Shown: piece after piece, positions 54,409 through 62,486 of the stretch | Numbering within the stretch: position 1 is the stretch's first letter | Layout of the letters: each line of letters begins with the position of its first letter | Assembly (NCBI GenBank): GCA_903907865.1 | Contig: CAIVPR010000179.1 | Span: 28,985-92,984 of the forward strand | Length of the DNA stretch: 64,000 nucleotides | Origin: an uncultured Acidobacteriia bacterium | GTDB lineage: Bacteria > Acidobacteriota > Terriglobia > Bryobacterales > Bryobacteraceae | Reading direction: 5' to 3' | The notes under the pieces: model-generated | Database searches by the model: none | The model's input: the letters and a program-made list of their open reading frames with translations, nothing else | Told to the model about the DNA's origin: nothing | Translations under genes and position numbers: made by a program

Positions 54409-56019
54409 CTAATCCAGGCTTTTCAGGCGGATCTCGACTTCGAGGCCGGACGGGATCCGGTTGCGGCATTGGACGCTGCCCCTGCAGGACTCGACGCAGC
54501 TCTTGACGATGGCGAGGCCCAGTCCGGCTCCGCCCGAAGAGCGGTTGCGCGACGTGTCCAACCGGTAGAACGGGGCGAAGATTCGCTCCAGTTCCTCGGG
54601 GGGCAGGCCCGGACCCTGGTCCGCGACGGTGACCACGATCTCTCCTCCATGCTTGTCGGCGGCGACGGCTATCGGACCCGCGGAACCGGCGTAGCGGATC
54701 GCGTTGCGGACCAAGTTTGAAATCGCGCGCACGATGTATTCCATGTCTCCGAGGGCGATCAGTCCGTCGGGTACGGTGGTTTCGACGGAGATCCCCGGCA
54801 CCTGCTCGCGCGCTACGGCGGCTCGGACGGCATCGCCCACATCGACGGCCCGGAGCGCCTTGTCCTGCGGCTCCATGCCCGCCTTGGAGAAGAGAAGCAG
54901 CTCGCCGACCAGGGCGGACATCTGCCGGATCTCGTCCCGGACGTCGGCGACAGCCTCTTGGTCGGCCTCAGCCGCGCGCTGTTCCAAGATGCCGACGCCG
55001 AACTCAATGCGGGCGATGGGGGCGCAGAGTTCGTGGGCGATGTCGCCGAGGAAGCGCTTCTGGCCGGTCACAAAGCCGGAGAGGCGGTCGGCCATGCGGT
55101 TGATCGCGGCTGACAGAAGCCCCAACTCGTCGCCCCGGTCCTCGGGGAGGTGGCGCTCGAAATTGCCCCTGGAGATCAGGTCCGTGGCGCGCGTGATGCC
55201 GGACACGGTTTTGGTTAGGCCCCGGACAAAGGGCAGCCAGCACAGGGCGAACACCGCGACGACGGCCGCCAGCGCCGCGAGCCAAGGCACAAAGTCAAAG
55301 AACAGGGGCGTCCCGTAGAACGACGGTGCCGCCAGGATCAAGGTGCCGCGCCGGGGGTGGAGCTCGCCGGGTTCCGCAATGGGAATCCTGACCCCGACCC
55401 AATACAGGTTCGCAGCCTGAACCTCGAACACGGCGTGATCCCGGAGCGGGTCTTGAGGCCCTTTGCCATCCGACTTGTCCCGATCCGCAGGTTTGCGGAG
55501 CAGGGCCCGGACCCCATCGTCTTCGGGCCGGTCTGGATCGGGACCGACTGGAGGCGGCGGTCCGGGCTCCGGCTCGGGGTCTGGACGATCCCCTTCGGGT
55601 GGAGGCGGACCTTTCAAATCTCCCTTCCGGCCCCTACCGCGGCCCCGTCCGCGGCCTCGTCCGGGTGGAGGGTCTTGGCGACCACCGGACAGTAACCGCC
55701 TCCGAACCTCCTCTGGAAGGTCGACGGGACGGCCGGCCAACTGCGGTCCCTGGTTGTCAAAGAGGTAGAAGTCGGCCTGGTTGTTGGCCGCGAACCGGCC
55801 CATCAGGCCTGTGCGGGCGGCCACGGGTGTCTGCTCCAGCAGCAGGGCGACGTCCCGTGCCACGGCGACCACCCGGTCGTGGGCAGGCGCGAACAGGAAG
55901 GTGGCCAGTTCGATGTTGTACTGGTAGCGCGCGAACACCACGAAGATGCCGGTTAGCAGGACCACGTTGACCAGCGCCAACAGTACGATCTTGGCGGAAA
56001 GGGAAAGCCGGGCCATCAT
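54409..56019 (-). CDS. sensor histidine kinase, CpxA-like
   Basis: A 536-residue membrane sensor kinase. TM1 (about 10-30), a periplasmic sensor region, TM2 (about 245-265), HAMP (about 268-320), HisKA with DIAHELCAPIARIEFGVGIL (phospho-His near residue 325), and HATPase with NLVRNAIRYAG, DQGPGLPPEELERIFAPFYRLD and GGAGLGLAIVKS. The sensor region has a striking low-complexity insert: a Gly-Arg run (GRGRGRGRGRGRK), then Pro/Glu/Asp-rich sequence to about residue 180. Its ATG overlaps the regulator stop codon (ATGA). Confidence 0.93.
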   Translation of the reverse strand: MMARLSLSAKIVLLALVNVVLLTGIFVVFARYQYNIELATFLFAPAHDRVVAVARDVALLLEQTPVAARTGLMGRFAANNQADFYLFDNQGPQLAGRPVDLPEEVRRRLLSGGRQDPPPGRGRGRGRGRGRKGDLKGPPPPEGDRPDPEPEPGPPPPVGPDPDRPEDDGVRALLRKPADRDKSDGKGPQDPLRDHAVFEVQAANLYWVGVRIPIAEPGELHPRRGTLILAAPSFYGTPLFFDFVPWLAALAAVVAVFALCWLPFVRGLTKTVSGITRATDLISRGNFERHLPEDRGDELGLLSAAINRMADRLSGFVTGQKRFLGDIAHELCAPIARIEFGVGILEQRAAEADQEAVADVRDEIRQMSALVGELLLFSKAGMEPQDKALRAVDVGDAVRAAVAREQVPGISVETTVPDGLIALGDMEYIVRAISNLVRNAIRYAGSAGPIAVAADKHGGEIVVTVADQGPGLPPEELERIFAPFYRLDTSRNRSSGGAGLGLAIVKSCVESCRGSVQCRNRIPSGLEVEIRLKSLD

Positions 56020-56759
56020 AGGTCGGGCACCACGCCCGGCTTGAGCATCATGTAGCCGACCCCGCGAACGGTCTGGATGTACTGCGGGGCCTTCGGGTCG
56101 TCGCCCAGCTTGCGCCGGATGGAGGAGATGTGGACGTCGATGGAGCGGTCGAAGGCCTCGAAGTCGCGCTCGGCAGCCTCAAGGAGCAGGCGTTCGCGGG
56201 TCTTGACGCGACCGGCGGCGCGGGCGAGGGAGATGGCCAAGTCGAACTCGACGGTCGTGAAGACGATGGCAGTGGTGCCGATCCATGCCTCGCGCGATTC
56301 GGGGTCCATGCGAAAGTCCCCCACGACCACGGCGGGCTCGCGCTCCTCCTTTCGAAGCATCGCTGTGACACGCGAGCGGCGGATCACGGCGCGGAGGCGG
56401 GCCAGTAGTTCGCGGGTCGAAAAGGTCTTGGGGAGGTAGTCGTCGGCACCGATTTCGAGGCCCACGATGCGGTCGGCCTCGTCGCCGAGGCCGGTCAGCA
56501 TCAGGACGGGCACGTTCGACTGGGCGCGGATCTTCTTCAGGACCTCGAAACCGTCGAGGCCCGGCATCATGACGTCGAGCAGGACGGCGTCGAAGCTGCC
56601 CTGGAGAGCGAGGTCGAGTCCCTCCTGGCCGGTGTGGGCGGTGGTGACGGTGTACCCGAGCGGCTCCAGGTAGCCCTTGACGAGGCGGCAGAGCTTGGGG
56701 TCGTCATCCACCATGAGGAGCTTGGTGCTGAGCGGTTTGGTGCCGGTCGACGTGTGCAT
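56016..56759 (-). CDS. OmpR/CpxR-type response regulator
   Basis: A 247-residue response regulator, partner of the adjacent kinase. Receiver: LLMVDDDPKL, phospho-acceptor VLLDVMMPGLDGFEVL, MLTGLGDEADRIVGLEIGADDYLPK (Lys). DNA-binding winged helix: FTTVEFDLAISLARAAGRVKTRERLLLEAAERDFEAFDRSIDVHISSIRRKLGDDPKAPQYIQTVRGVGYMM, very close to CpxR. Two starts are possible: ATG 56759 (GGAAG nine bases upstream) or ATG 56804 (AAGG upstream, inside the GTAAA repeats). I prefer 56759, which leaves room for a promoter. Confidence 0.93.
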   Translation of the reverse strand: MHTSTGTKPLSTKLLMVDDDPKLCRLVKGYLEPLGYTVTTAHTGQEGLDLALQGSFDAVLLDVMMPGLDGFEVLKKIRAQSNVPVLMLTGLGDEADRIVGLEIGADDYLPKTFSTRELLARLRAVIRRSRVTAMLRKEEREPAVVVGDFRMDPESREAWIGTTAIVFTTVEFDLAISLARAAGRVKTRERLLLEAAERDFEAFDRSIDVHISSIRRKLGDDPKAPQYIQTVRGVGYMMLKPGVVPDL

Positions 56760-56807
56760 AGTGCTGAACTTCCAATTTAAGCGGTTTTCAGTGTCTTCGT
56801 TCATGGT

Positions 56808-56855
56808 TTTACCTTGGCTTTACAGTTCTCCCGGTTTCGAGCACGAAGGCTTTAC
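56808..56855 (-). promoter_or_regulatory. tandem GTAAA sites, CpxR-box-like
   Basis: On the minus strand GTAAA occurs at 56855-56851, 56823-56819 and 56812-56808; the latter two are spaced by 6 nt, matching the GTAAA-N4-8-GTAAA arrangement of CpxR boxes. They lie between the regulator gene and the divergent di-heme gene and could control both. Confidence 0.55.
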
Positions 56856-56877
56856 GTTCGGGGCGTGTACTTGATTC

Positions 56878-58218
56878 ATGTCCAGACTCACCAACGTGAT
56901 TCTCATTACAGGCACCCTGGCGGCGACGGCCCTCGTGGCCCAGAACCCTCCCGGACCGCCACAGGGACCGAACGGTCCGAACAACAACAACAATGCAGGC
57001 CACCCCCTTCAGGGCCTGAACGCCACGGAGGTGGCGTGGTTCAATGAGGGGCGGTCGCGGTTCACGGAGGTCGATTCCGTCTCCGGGACGCAGCCCGGAG
57101 CACGCGGCGTCGGGCTCGGGCCGCGTTTCAACGGCAACAGCTGCGTGCAGTGCCACGCGCATCCCGGCGTGGGCGGCAGCAGCCCGGCGCTCAACCCGCA
57201 GATTCCCCTGGCGACCAACTTCGGTGCCAGAAATACAATTCCCCAATTCATTCAGCAGAACGGCCCGGTGCGGGTCGCCCGCTTTGTCCGGAACGCCGAC
57301 GGCTCGCCGGACGGCGGAGTGCATGACCTGTTCGTGATTACAGGCCGGTCGGATGCCGGCAAATGCGAGATCGCGCAACCGGATTTCGCCACGGCGGCGG
57401 CGCAGAGGAACCTCTCGTTGCGCATTCCGACGCCGGTGTTCGGGGCCGGGTTGATCGAGGCCATTCCGGAATCGACCATCATGGCCAATCTGGCCGCCAA
57501 CGCAGCCCAGAAGCAGGCGCTGGGCATCCGGGGCCGCGAGAACCGCAACGGCAACGACGGCACCATCACCCGGTTCGGGTGGAAGGCGCAGAACAAGTCG
57601 CTGCTGATGTTCGCCGGCGAGGCGTACAACGTGGAGCAGGGCGTGACCAACGAGCTCTTCCCGAACGAGCGGGACGAGACGCCGGGTTGCGCGTTCAACG
57701 GCACGCCTGAGGATCATACGAACATCACGGCCACGAACGCTCCCGCCAGCATGAGCGACCTGACGGGGTTGGCGATGTTCATGCGGCTGCTCGACGGGCC
57801 GCAACCGGGACCGCCGCCGGCGGATCCGCAGTCGTTGCAGCGGGGATCGCAGGTGTTTGCGGCCATTGGGTGCGCGCTTTGCCATACTCCGACGATGCAG
57901 ACGGGTTTGTCCAGCACTGCGGCGCTGAGCAACAAGCAGGTGCGGTTGTTCTCGGACCTGGTGGTGCACAACATGGGCACCGGGCTGGCCGACGGCGTCA
58001 ACCAGGGCAATGCCAACGGCGGCGACTGGCGGACGGCCCCGCTGTGGGGGCTGGGTGGCAGGTTGTTCTTCCTGCATGACGGCCGGACGAGCGACTTGGC
58101 GACCGCGATCACGGACCATGCGAGCCAGGGTTCCGAGGCGAACGGCGTGGTGGCGGCGTATACGGCGCTTTCGGCGCAGGCAAAGACGGATTTGCTGAAT
58201 TACCTGCGGTCGTTGTAA
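56878..58218 (+). CDS. exported di-heme oxidoreductase family protein
   Basis: A 446-residue periplasmic c-type cytochrome of the di-heme oxidoreductase (DHOR/DUF1111) family. Signal MSRLTNVILITGTLAATALVA, then an Asn-rich spacer (NGPNNNNNAGHP). Two heme sites are visible: CVQCH (about residue 91) and CALCH (about residue 333). Further blocks are PVFGAGLIEAIPESTI, RFGWKAQNKSLLMFAGEAYNVEQGVTNELFP and WRTAPLWGLGGRLFFLHDGR with the distal ligands. Likely peroxidase- or thiosulfate-dehydrogenase-like electron transfer. It is divergent from the CpxAR-like pair and shares the putative GTAAA operator. Confidence 0.9.
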   Translation: MSRLTNVILITGTLAATALVAQNPPGPPQGPNGPNNNNNAGHPLQGLNATEVAWFNEGRSRFTEVDSVSGTQPGARGVGLGPRFNGNSCVQCHAHPGVGGSSPALNPQIPLATNFGARNTIPQFIQQNGPVRVARFVRNADGSPDGGVHDLFVITGRSDAGKCEIAQPDFATAAAQRNLSLRIPTPVFGAGLIEAIPESTIMANLAANAAQKQALGIRGRENRNGNDGTITRFGWKAQNKSLLMFAGEAYNVEQGVTNELFPNERDETPGCAFNGTPEDHTNITATNAPASMSDLTGLAMFMRLLDGPQPGPPPADPQSLQRGSQVFAAIGCALCHTPTMQTGLSSTAALSNKQVRLFSDLVVHNMGTGLADGVNQGNANGGDWRTAPLWGLGGRLFFLHDGRTSDLATAITDHASQGSEANGVVAAYTALSAQAKTDLLNYLRSL

Positions 58219-58604
58219 AGTTGGGGCGGGGAAGGCCCGGGGGTGCCGGGCCTTCCCGCTGAAGCGAACAGGCCAATAACTGGCTGGCGCGCTCGGATGT
58301 GCGGTTGTGCCGGGCTGAAAGCCCGGCGCAGCCAAGAATGGCTGCCCTACAAAGGCAGGGCGAACCCCGCGCCTTGAGGGCGCGGTAACCGGCTGAAAGC
58401 CGGTTGCGGCCTGGAAAGACCGCCCCACACAGATTGCAAGCGGTCGGTGAGGTGCTGCCGCACCGGGCTGGCCGGTTACGGCTGGCTGAAAGCCTGCCGC
58501 GGGCAATATTGCCCGCCCCACGGTCGCCGAAAAAGAAGTTGGGGGGCAGGCAGTACAACGGACAGGCTTGCATGGGTTACGAAGTTGTGTAAACTACGGG
58601 AATC
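58219..58604. repeat. intergenic cluster of short hairpins
   Basis: No gene. A 12-bp stem (58229-58240/58246-58257) without T-run follows the di-heme gene. Then comes a chain of perfect short palindromes: GCCGGGCTGAAAGCCCGGC (58309-58327), GCAGCCAAGAATGGCTGC (58328-58345), CCGCGCCTTGAGGGCGCGG (58367-58385), AACCGGCTGAAAGCCGGTT (58387-58405), GCGGCCTGGAAAGACCGC (58406-58423) followed by CCCACACAG, and GCGGGCAATATTGCCCGC (58499-58516). Similar chains recur at 60603, 62709 and (one hairpin) 26899. Confidence 0.8.
58568..58595 (+). promoter_or_regulatory. promoter of the BNR-repeat protein gene
   Basis: TTGCAT (58568-58573), 16-nt spacer, TAAACT (58590-58595). The -10 ends 9 nt before the ATG at 58605, so the mRNA leader would be about 0-4 nt. 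Confidence 0.5.
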
Positions 58605-59708
58605 ATGGGTAAGGCTGCTGCCGTTGAAATCTGGGTTGGGACGCGCAAGGGCGCGTTCCGTTTCCGGTCACGGGACCGGAAGAAATGGGAACTGGACGAG
58701 CCCCAGTTCGTTGGGCAGGAGGTCCATCATGTCGCGCAGGACCCCCGCGATCCGGCCAGGATCTATGCTGCTGTCGGCACTGCGTGGTTCGGGTCCCACC
58801 TCCATGTCAGCGACGACAACGGCAAGACTTGGCGGCAGTCCGAAGAGGGGCTGACCGTCTCGGGGCTGCCCGATGTCGACGGCAAGCCCGCCACCCTCAA
58901 ACGAATCTGGCACATCGCGCCCGGTGCGGCGGACGATCCTGGCGGCGTCTGGCTGGGCGGCGATCCGGGCGTGCTGTTCCGCAGCACGGACCACGGCGCG
59001 TCGTGGAAGATGGTCGAGAGCCTGTCGAACCACCCCAGCCGCGAAAAGCACTGGAATGCGGGAGCGGGCGGCATGATGGTCCATTCGATCCAGCCTCTGG
59101 GGAAGGGCCGGATCGTCGTTGGCATCTCCGCCGCCGGGGCGTTCCGGTCCAGCGACACCGGGGCGACCTGGGAGCCGCACAACCAGGACGTGCTGGCGGA
59201 TTTCGCGCCGAACAAGTTCCCCGAGGTGGGGCAGTGCGTCCACAAGCTGCTCGCCCATCCCAAGAAGCCGACCGACCTCTACCAGCAGAACCACTGCGGC
59301 ATCTACAAGGCCAAGTTCGGCGGCAAGAAATGGAAGGACATCTCGGAGGGGCTGCCGAGCCGTTTCGGCTTCGCGCTCGCAGTGCCGGCCGAGGAGGACG
59401 AGACGCTGTTCACGATCCCGATCCATTCGGCCGCGCAGCGTTTCGTGCCCGATGGCAAGCTGCGGGTGGGTCGCAGCCGGGATGGCGGAAAGACCTGGGA
59501 ACTGCTCGGCAAGGGCCTGCCTCAGGAGAACGCGTTCGACCTTGTAGTGCGCGAGGCGATGGCGTCGGACGACCTCTCCCCCGCCGGAGTGTACTTCGGG
59601 ACCCAGAATGGCGCGGTCTACCATACGCGCAACGCGGGTGATTCGTGGCACCTGCTGGCGGACCACCTGCCGCCGGTGTATTCTGTGACATTCGCGACGG
59701 GAGTTTAA
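58605..59708 (+). CDS. BNR/Asp-box beta-propeller protein
   Basis: A 367-residue protein with sialidase-type Asp boxes: SDDNGKTW, STDHGASW, SSDTGATW, SRDGGKTW and a weaker TRNAGDSW, each on a propeller blade. It belongs to the YCF48/VPS10-like 'exo-alpha-sialidase' propellers of unknown ligand; the arginine triad of true sialidases is not evident. No signal peptide is seen, so it may be cytoplasmic or use another route. The isomerase gene starts 4 nt after its stop, so they form an operon. No Shine-Dalgarno sequence precedes its ATG. Confidence 0.87.
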   Translation: MGKAAAVEIWVGTRKGAFRFRSRDRKKWELDEPQFVGQEVHHVAQDPRDPARIYAAVGTAWFGSHLHVSDDNGKTWRQSEEGLTVSGLPDVDGKPATLKRIWHIAPGAADDPGGVWLGGDPGVLFRSTDHGASWKMVESLSNHPSREKHWNAGAGGMMVHSIQPLGKGRIVVGISAAGAFRSSDTGATWEPHNQDVLADFAPNKFPEVGQCVHKLLAHPKKPTDLYQQNHCGIYKAKFGGKKWKDISEGLPSRFGFALAVPAEEDETLFTIPIHSAAQRFVPDGKLRVGRSRDGGKTWELLGKGLPQENAFDLVVREAMASDDLSPAGVYFGTQNGAVYHTRNAGDSWHLLADHLPPVYSVTFATGV

Positions 59709-59712
59709 CAGC

Positions 59713-60591
59713 ATGAACAGACGAGACCTTTTGAAGGGCGTTCCGGCCCTCGCCTTGGCGGCGCAGGGCGGCGCTTTCGCGGAAGCCCAGGCCCCCGCCT
59801 TCACCGGACGGCTGCGTGCCGGGCTGGTGGCGTACACGTACCGGGGCGAACTGGAGTCGAAGAAGCTCAGCTATCAGGACGTGATCCGCATGACGGCGGA
59901 TTTCGGGCTGGACGGTCTGGACACCACGGTGTACTGGTTCCCCGACACGTCGGCGAGCTATTTGGCCGACCTGCGGCGGACGGCCTACAAGAACGGTATC
60001 TCGCTCTACAGCGTGGCGGCGCGGATCCGGCTTGCCCAGCCGACGGCGGACTTGCAGGCCAAGGAAGTGGCCGAGATTCGGAAGTGGGTCGACGTGGCCG
60101 AGAAGCTGGGGTCGACGCATGTGCGGGTGTTCGGCGGCGCGATTCCCAAGGGGTTGACCGAGGACCAGGCGATTGCGATGGCTGTCGAGACACTGAAGCG
60201 CGGGGCGGAATATGCCGGGTCGAAGGGCATCATTCTGGGCGTTGAGGACGACGGCGGGTTGACGACCACCGCCGAGCCGACAATCAAGATTGTGAAACAG
60301 ACCGATTCGCCGTGGGCCGGGATGAACTTGGACGCCGGGAATTTCCCGAAGGACGGCTACAAGCAGGTGGAGATGTCCATCCCCTATGCCGTCAGCACGC
60401 ATATCAAGGCCACGATCTCGACTCCCGACGGCAAGAAGGAGAAGACGGACTTCGAGAAGCTGTTCGGGTTGTTTGTGAAGGGCGGGTACCGGGGATTCGT
60501 GTCGCTCGAGTACGAGGAGAAGGATGCCTTGACCGCTGTTCCGGGGATTGTGCCGGAGTTGTTGCGGGCGGTGCGGAAGTACGGGGTTTAG
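59713..60591 (+). CDS. Tat-exported sugar phosphate isomerase/epimerase-like TIM barrel
   Basis: A 292-residue AP-endonuclease-2-type TIM barrel (xylose-isomerase-like family). A Tat signal MNRRDLLKGVPALALAAQGGAFA precedes the barrel. GLVAYTYRGELESKKLSYQDVIRMTADFGLDGLDTTVYWFP, THVRVFGGAIP, ILGVEDDGGLTTTAEPTIKIVKQ, GMNLDAGNFP and FVSLEYEEKDAL carry the expected metal-binding Glu, Asp, His and Glu positions. Exported members probably epimerise or oxidise free sugars together with Gfo/Idh/MocA enzymes, one of which lies 5.5 kb away. Immediate partner is the BNR propeller gene. Confidence 0.88.
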   Translation: MNRRDLLKGVPALALAAQGGAFAEAQAPAFTGRLRAGLVAYTYRGELESKKLSYQDVIRMTADFGLDGLDTTVYWFPDTSASYLADLRRTAYKNGISLYSVAARIRLAQPTADLQAKEVAEIRKWVDVAEKLGSTHVRVFGGAIPKGLTEDQAIAMAVETLKRGAEYAGSKGIILGVEDDGGLTTTAEPTIKIVKQTDSPWAGMNLDAGNFPKDGYKQVEMSIPYAVSTHIKATISTPDGKKEKTDFEKLFGLFVKGGYRGFVSLEYEEKDALTAVPGIVPELLRAVRKYGV

Positions 60592-60602
60592 GGGGATAGT
60601 GT

Positions 60603-60665
60603 GCGCGCCTTGAGGGCGCGTGCGGATGTCGGCGACATCCGCGCAGGATGCCATCCTGCCCCACA
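60603..60665. repeat. three-hairpin repeat module
   Basis: Three adjacent perfect palindromes: GCGCGCCTTGAGGGCGCG (60603-60620), GCGGATGTCGGCGACATCCGC (60622-60642) and GCAGGATGCCATCCTGC (60643-60659), followed by CCCACA. Same build and the same CGCGCCTTGAGGGCGCG element as the cluster at 58367. Confidence 0.8.
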
Positions 60666-61488
60666 AGGCTGCAGCGACGTTTTCAACGGTAGTCAACACG
60701 GATGTGGTTGATTCTGTTGGGGTTTCTTCGGTGGATTCGGGGGTGGTTGGGGGTGGTTCCGGTGTCGGAACAGAGCCAAACAGACCCAATAGGTCCTCGG
60801 GGAATGTACCTTCGGGGTCCGCGGGTGGAGGGATGACCGGACGGTCGTACTTGCCTTGGTAGAAGGGGTCCTCGTAGTTTCCTGCGGGGTCGGGCTCCTG
60901 ACGGTCTTTCTGCTTGGTTGCCCGGAGGCGGAGGAGGGTGGCGAGAGCCTTGTGGAAGTCTCGGTTGTGGCGAGCGGCGTCGCGGGAAAGTTGAGGGAGC
61001 ACCTTGGAGGTATCGACCAGTTCGCGGTAGCCGAGGGCATTACGGAATGCGACCGGGCTGTGGTCGGGGTGCGGTGCTGGGGCGTCCGTGTCGCGTTGTG
61101 GGAGGAGGGGCTCGGGAATCGTGTTGTACGAGTGGTCCATGAGGCGGGCCTCGAGTACGCCGAGGCGGTCGCGGCGCCAGGAGGCTGCGACCATGTCGTT
61201 CACCAGAGATTTTTCCAGATGGCCGACGGGTTGGAATTCGCGGTGGTAGCGGCGGGCGTAGCGGATGAACTGGTGGCGATCCTCGCAGGCGAGGAGGACT
61301 TCGTCGGCGAGTTTCCCATGTTGACCATTGGCGCTTTTCTGCGTTGTGCATCGGGGGGATAAGTCGGGGCCCGTCCCAACAGAGGGCAGTGCATTTTGGG
61401 CGCAGATGGATTTTCCCTCGGGGGTGCGGGGGCCGGTCGATTTTTGCGCGTTTTGCCGGTTGGCGTCGAGTTGTCGTTCCGTGGGCAT
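60666..61488 (-). pseudogene. STGPRTPEGK-family protein, 3-prime end lost (run-on frame)
   Basis: About 274 codons of a family frequent in acidobacteria and relatives, beginning MPTERQLDANRQNAQKSTGPRTPEGKS with an excellent GGGAGG ribosome binding site. The middle, FQPVGHLEKSLVNDMVAASWRRDRLGVLEARLM, is typical; the usual NALKHGL block is altered to NALPSVG. After a Pro/Thr-rich tail the frame runs into the hairpin repeat (coding LWGRMASC...) and stays open to 59410, antisense to two solid genes. The natural stop is missing, so it is either truncated by the repeat or makes an aberrant long protein. Function of the family unknown. Confidence 0.6.
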
Positions 61489-61765
61489 AGGGGTTCCTCC
61501 CGAGGTGGAGTATGGCATGCGGGACGGGGAAAACGTTCTCGGATTCCTGCAAGTTATTGATGAGGTTGGAAATATAGTTTGTGACCGGGTTTCCGGACGT
61601 ACAATAAACTGAGCGGTGCCGAAATGGCCCTCGCCCGAATCCGAGTTGTGGCCCGGCTCACCGACCATGCACGACAGGAGTTCAAGCTTTAACTCATCAA
61701 AGAGTTCCATCGCCTCAAGGTCGCAGCCTGATCCGCGAAGAGCCGTAAGAGACTACAATGGTCAC

Positions 61766-62023
61766 ATGGTGATGACTCTGCGGGAGAGCAAGGCGAAACT
61801 CTCGGAACTGGTGGAACTCGCTTGTACAGGCGAAGATGTCCTGATATCCGTTCGTGGAGTAATCCGCGCACGTTTGACGGCAACGGCAATTCCGTCACCC
61901 GAAACCATGGGCGAAAGTTGGGCAGCAAGGCTTCGCACGCTGCAACTGGGCTGGGCGGTTCCGCAAGGGCCTGGAATGACATCCGATGAGATTCTGGCCG
62001 AGCTTCGGGCCGACCGGGACTGA
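61766..62023 (+). CDS. Phd/YefM-type antitoxin
   Basis: An 85-residue antitoxin: the N-terminal MTLRESKAKLSELVELACTGEDVLISVRGVIRARLTA is the Phd/YefM DNA-binding fold, and the C-terminal part (SDEILAELRADRD) is the likely toxin-wrapping helix. Start at 61766 or 61772; TACAAT lies 6 nt before the first. It precedes the PIN-domain gene by 4 nt, the classical antitoxin-first order, and probably autorepresses the pair. Confidence 0.85.
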   Translation: MVMTLRESKAKLSELVELACTGEDVLISVRGVIRARLTATAIPSPETMGESWAARLRTLQLGWAVPQGPGMTSDEILAELRADRD

Positions 62024-62027
62024 GGCG

Positions 62028-62486
62028 ATGGATTACTGGGACACCTCGGCACTCGTCAAGCTTTACGCGCCGGAGTCGGATTCCGAGTACTTCATCCAGA
62101 GAATCGCCCGGCAGGCGGCACCGATCATGACCTCGGCAATCGCCGAGACTGAAATGGCTGCCACGTTGGTGAGAAAGGAACTCGCCGGGGCGCTTCCGCG
62201 CGGCGGCTCAAGTCGGGCTTTGGCCGAGTTTCGATCCGACTCCCGTTCCGGCGCAATCATTCTGATCCCCTACGGTGCGCAAATAGCCTCGGAAACGGAG
62301 AGGATCGCCCGCTTGGCTGCGGAGTCGATGCCACCCCTTCTGATCCGCAGCTTGGACCTGATCCACGCGGCGTCGGCAAGTTTGTTGGGGGCCGATGCCT
62401 TTGTCGGGTCTGACAAGCGACTCCGGGACCTTGCGTCGCTGTTGGGCTTGCGCCTGGTTCCGACCGTTGCCTCGACACTATCTTGA
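62028..62486 (+). CDS. vapC: PIN-domain (VapC-type) toxin
   Basis: A 152-residue PIN-domain ribonuclease toxin. MDYWDTSALVKLYAPE supplies the first Asp, SAIAETEMAATLVRKE the Glu, RSLDLIHAASASLLGADAFVGSDKRLRDLA the two C-terminal Asp residues, so the four acidic metal ligands are complete and the toxin should be active. GAGG sits just before the ATG at 62028; the ORF track start lies inside the antitoxin gene. VapC toxins typically cleave tRNA or rRNA; the target here is unknown. Confidence 0.88.
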   Translation: MDYWDTSALVKLYAPESDSEYFIQRIARQAAPIMTSAIAETEMAATLVRKELAGALPRGGSSRALAEFRSDSRSGAIILIPYGAQIASETERIARLAAESMPPLLIRSLDLIHAASASLLGADAFVGSDKRLRDLASLLGLRLVPTVASTLS

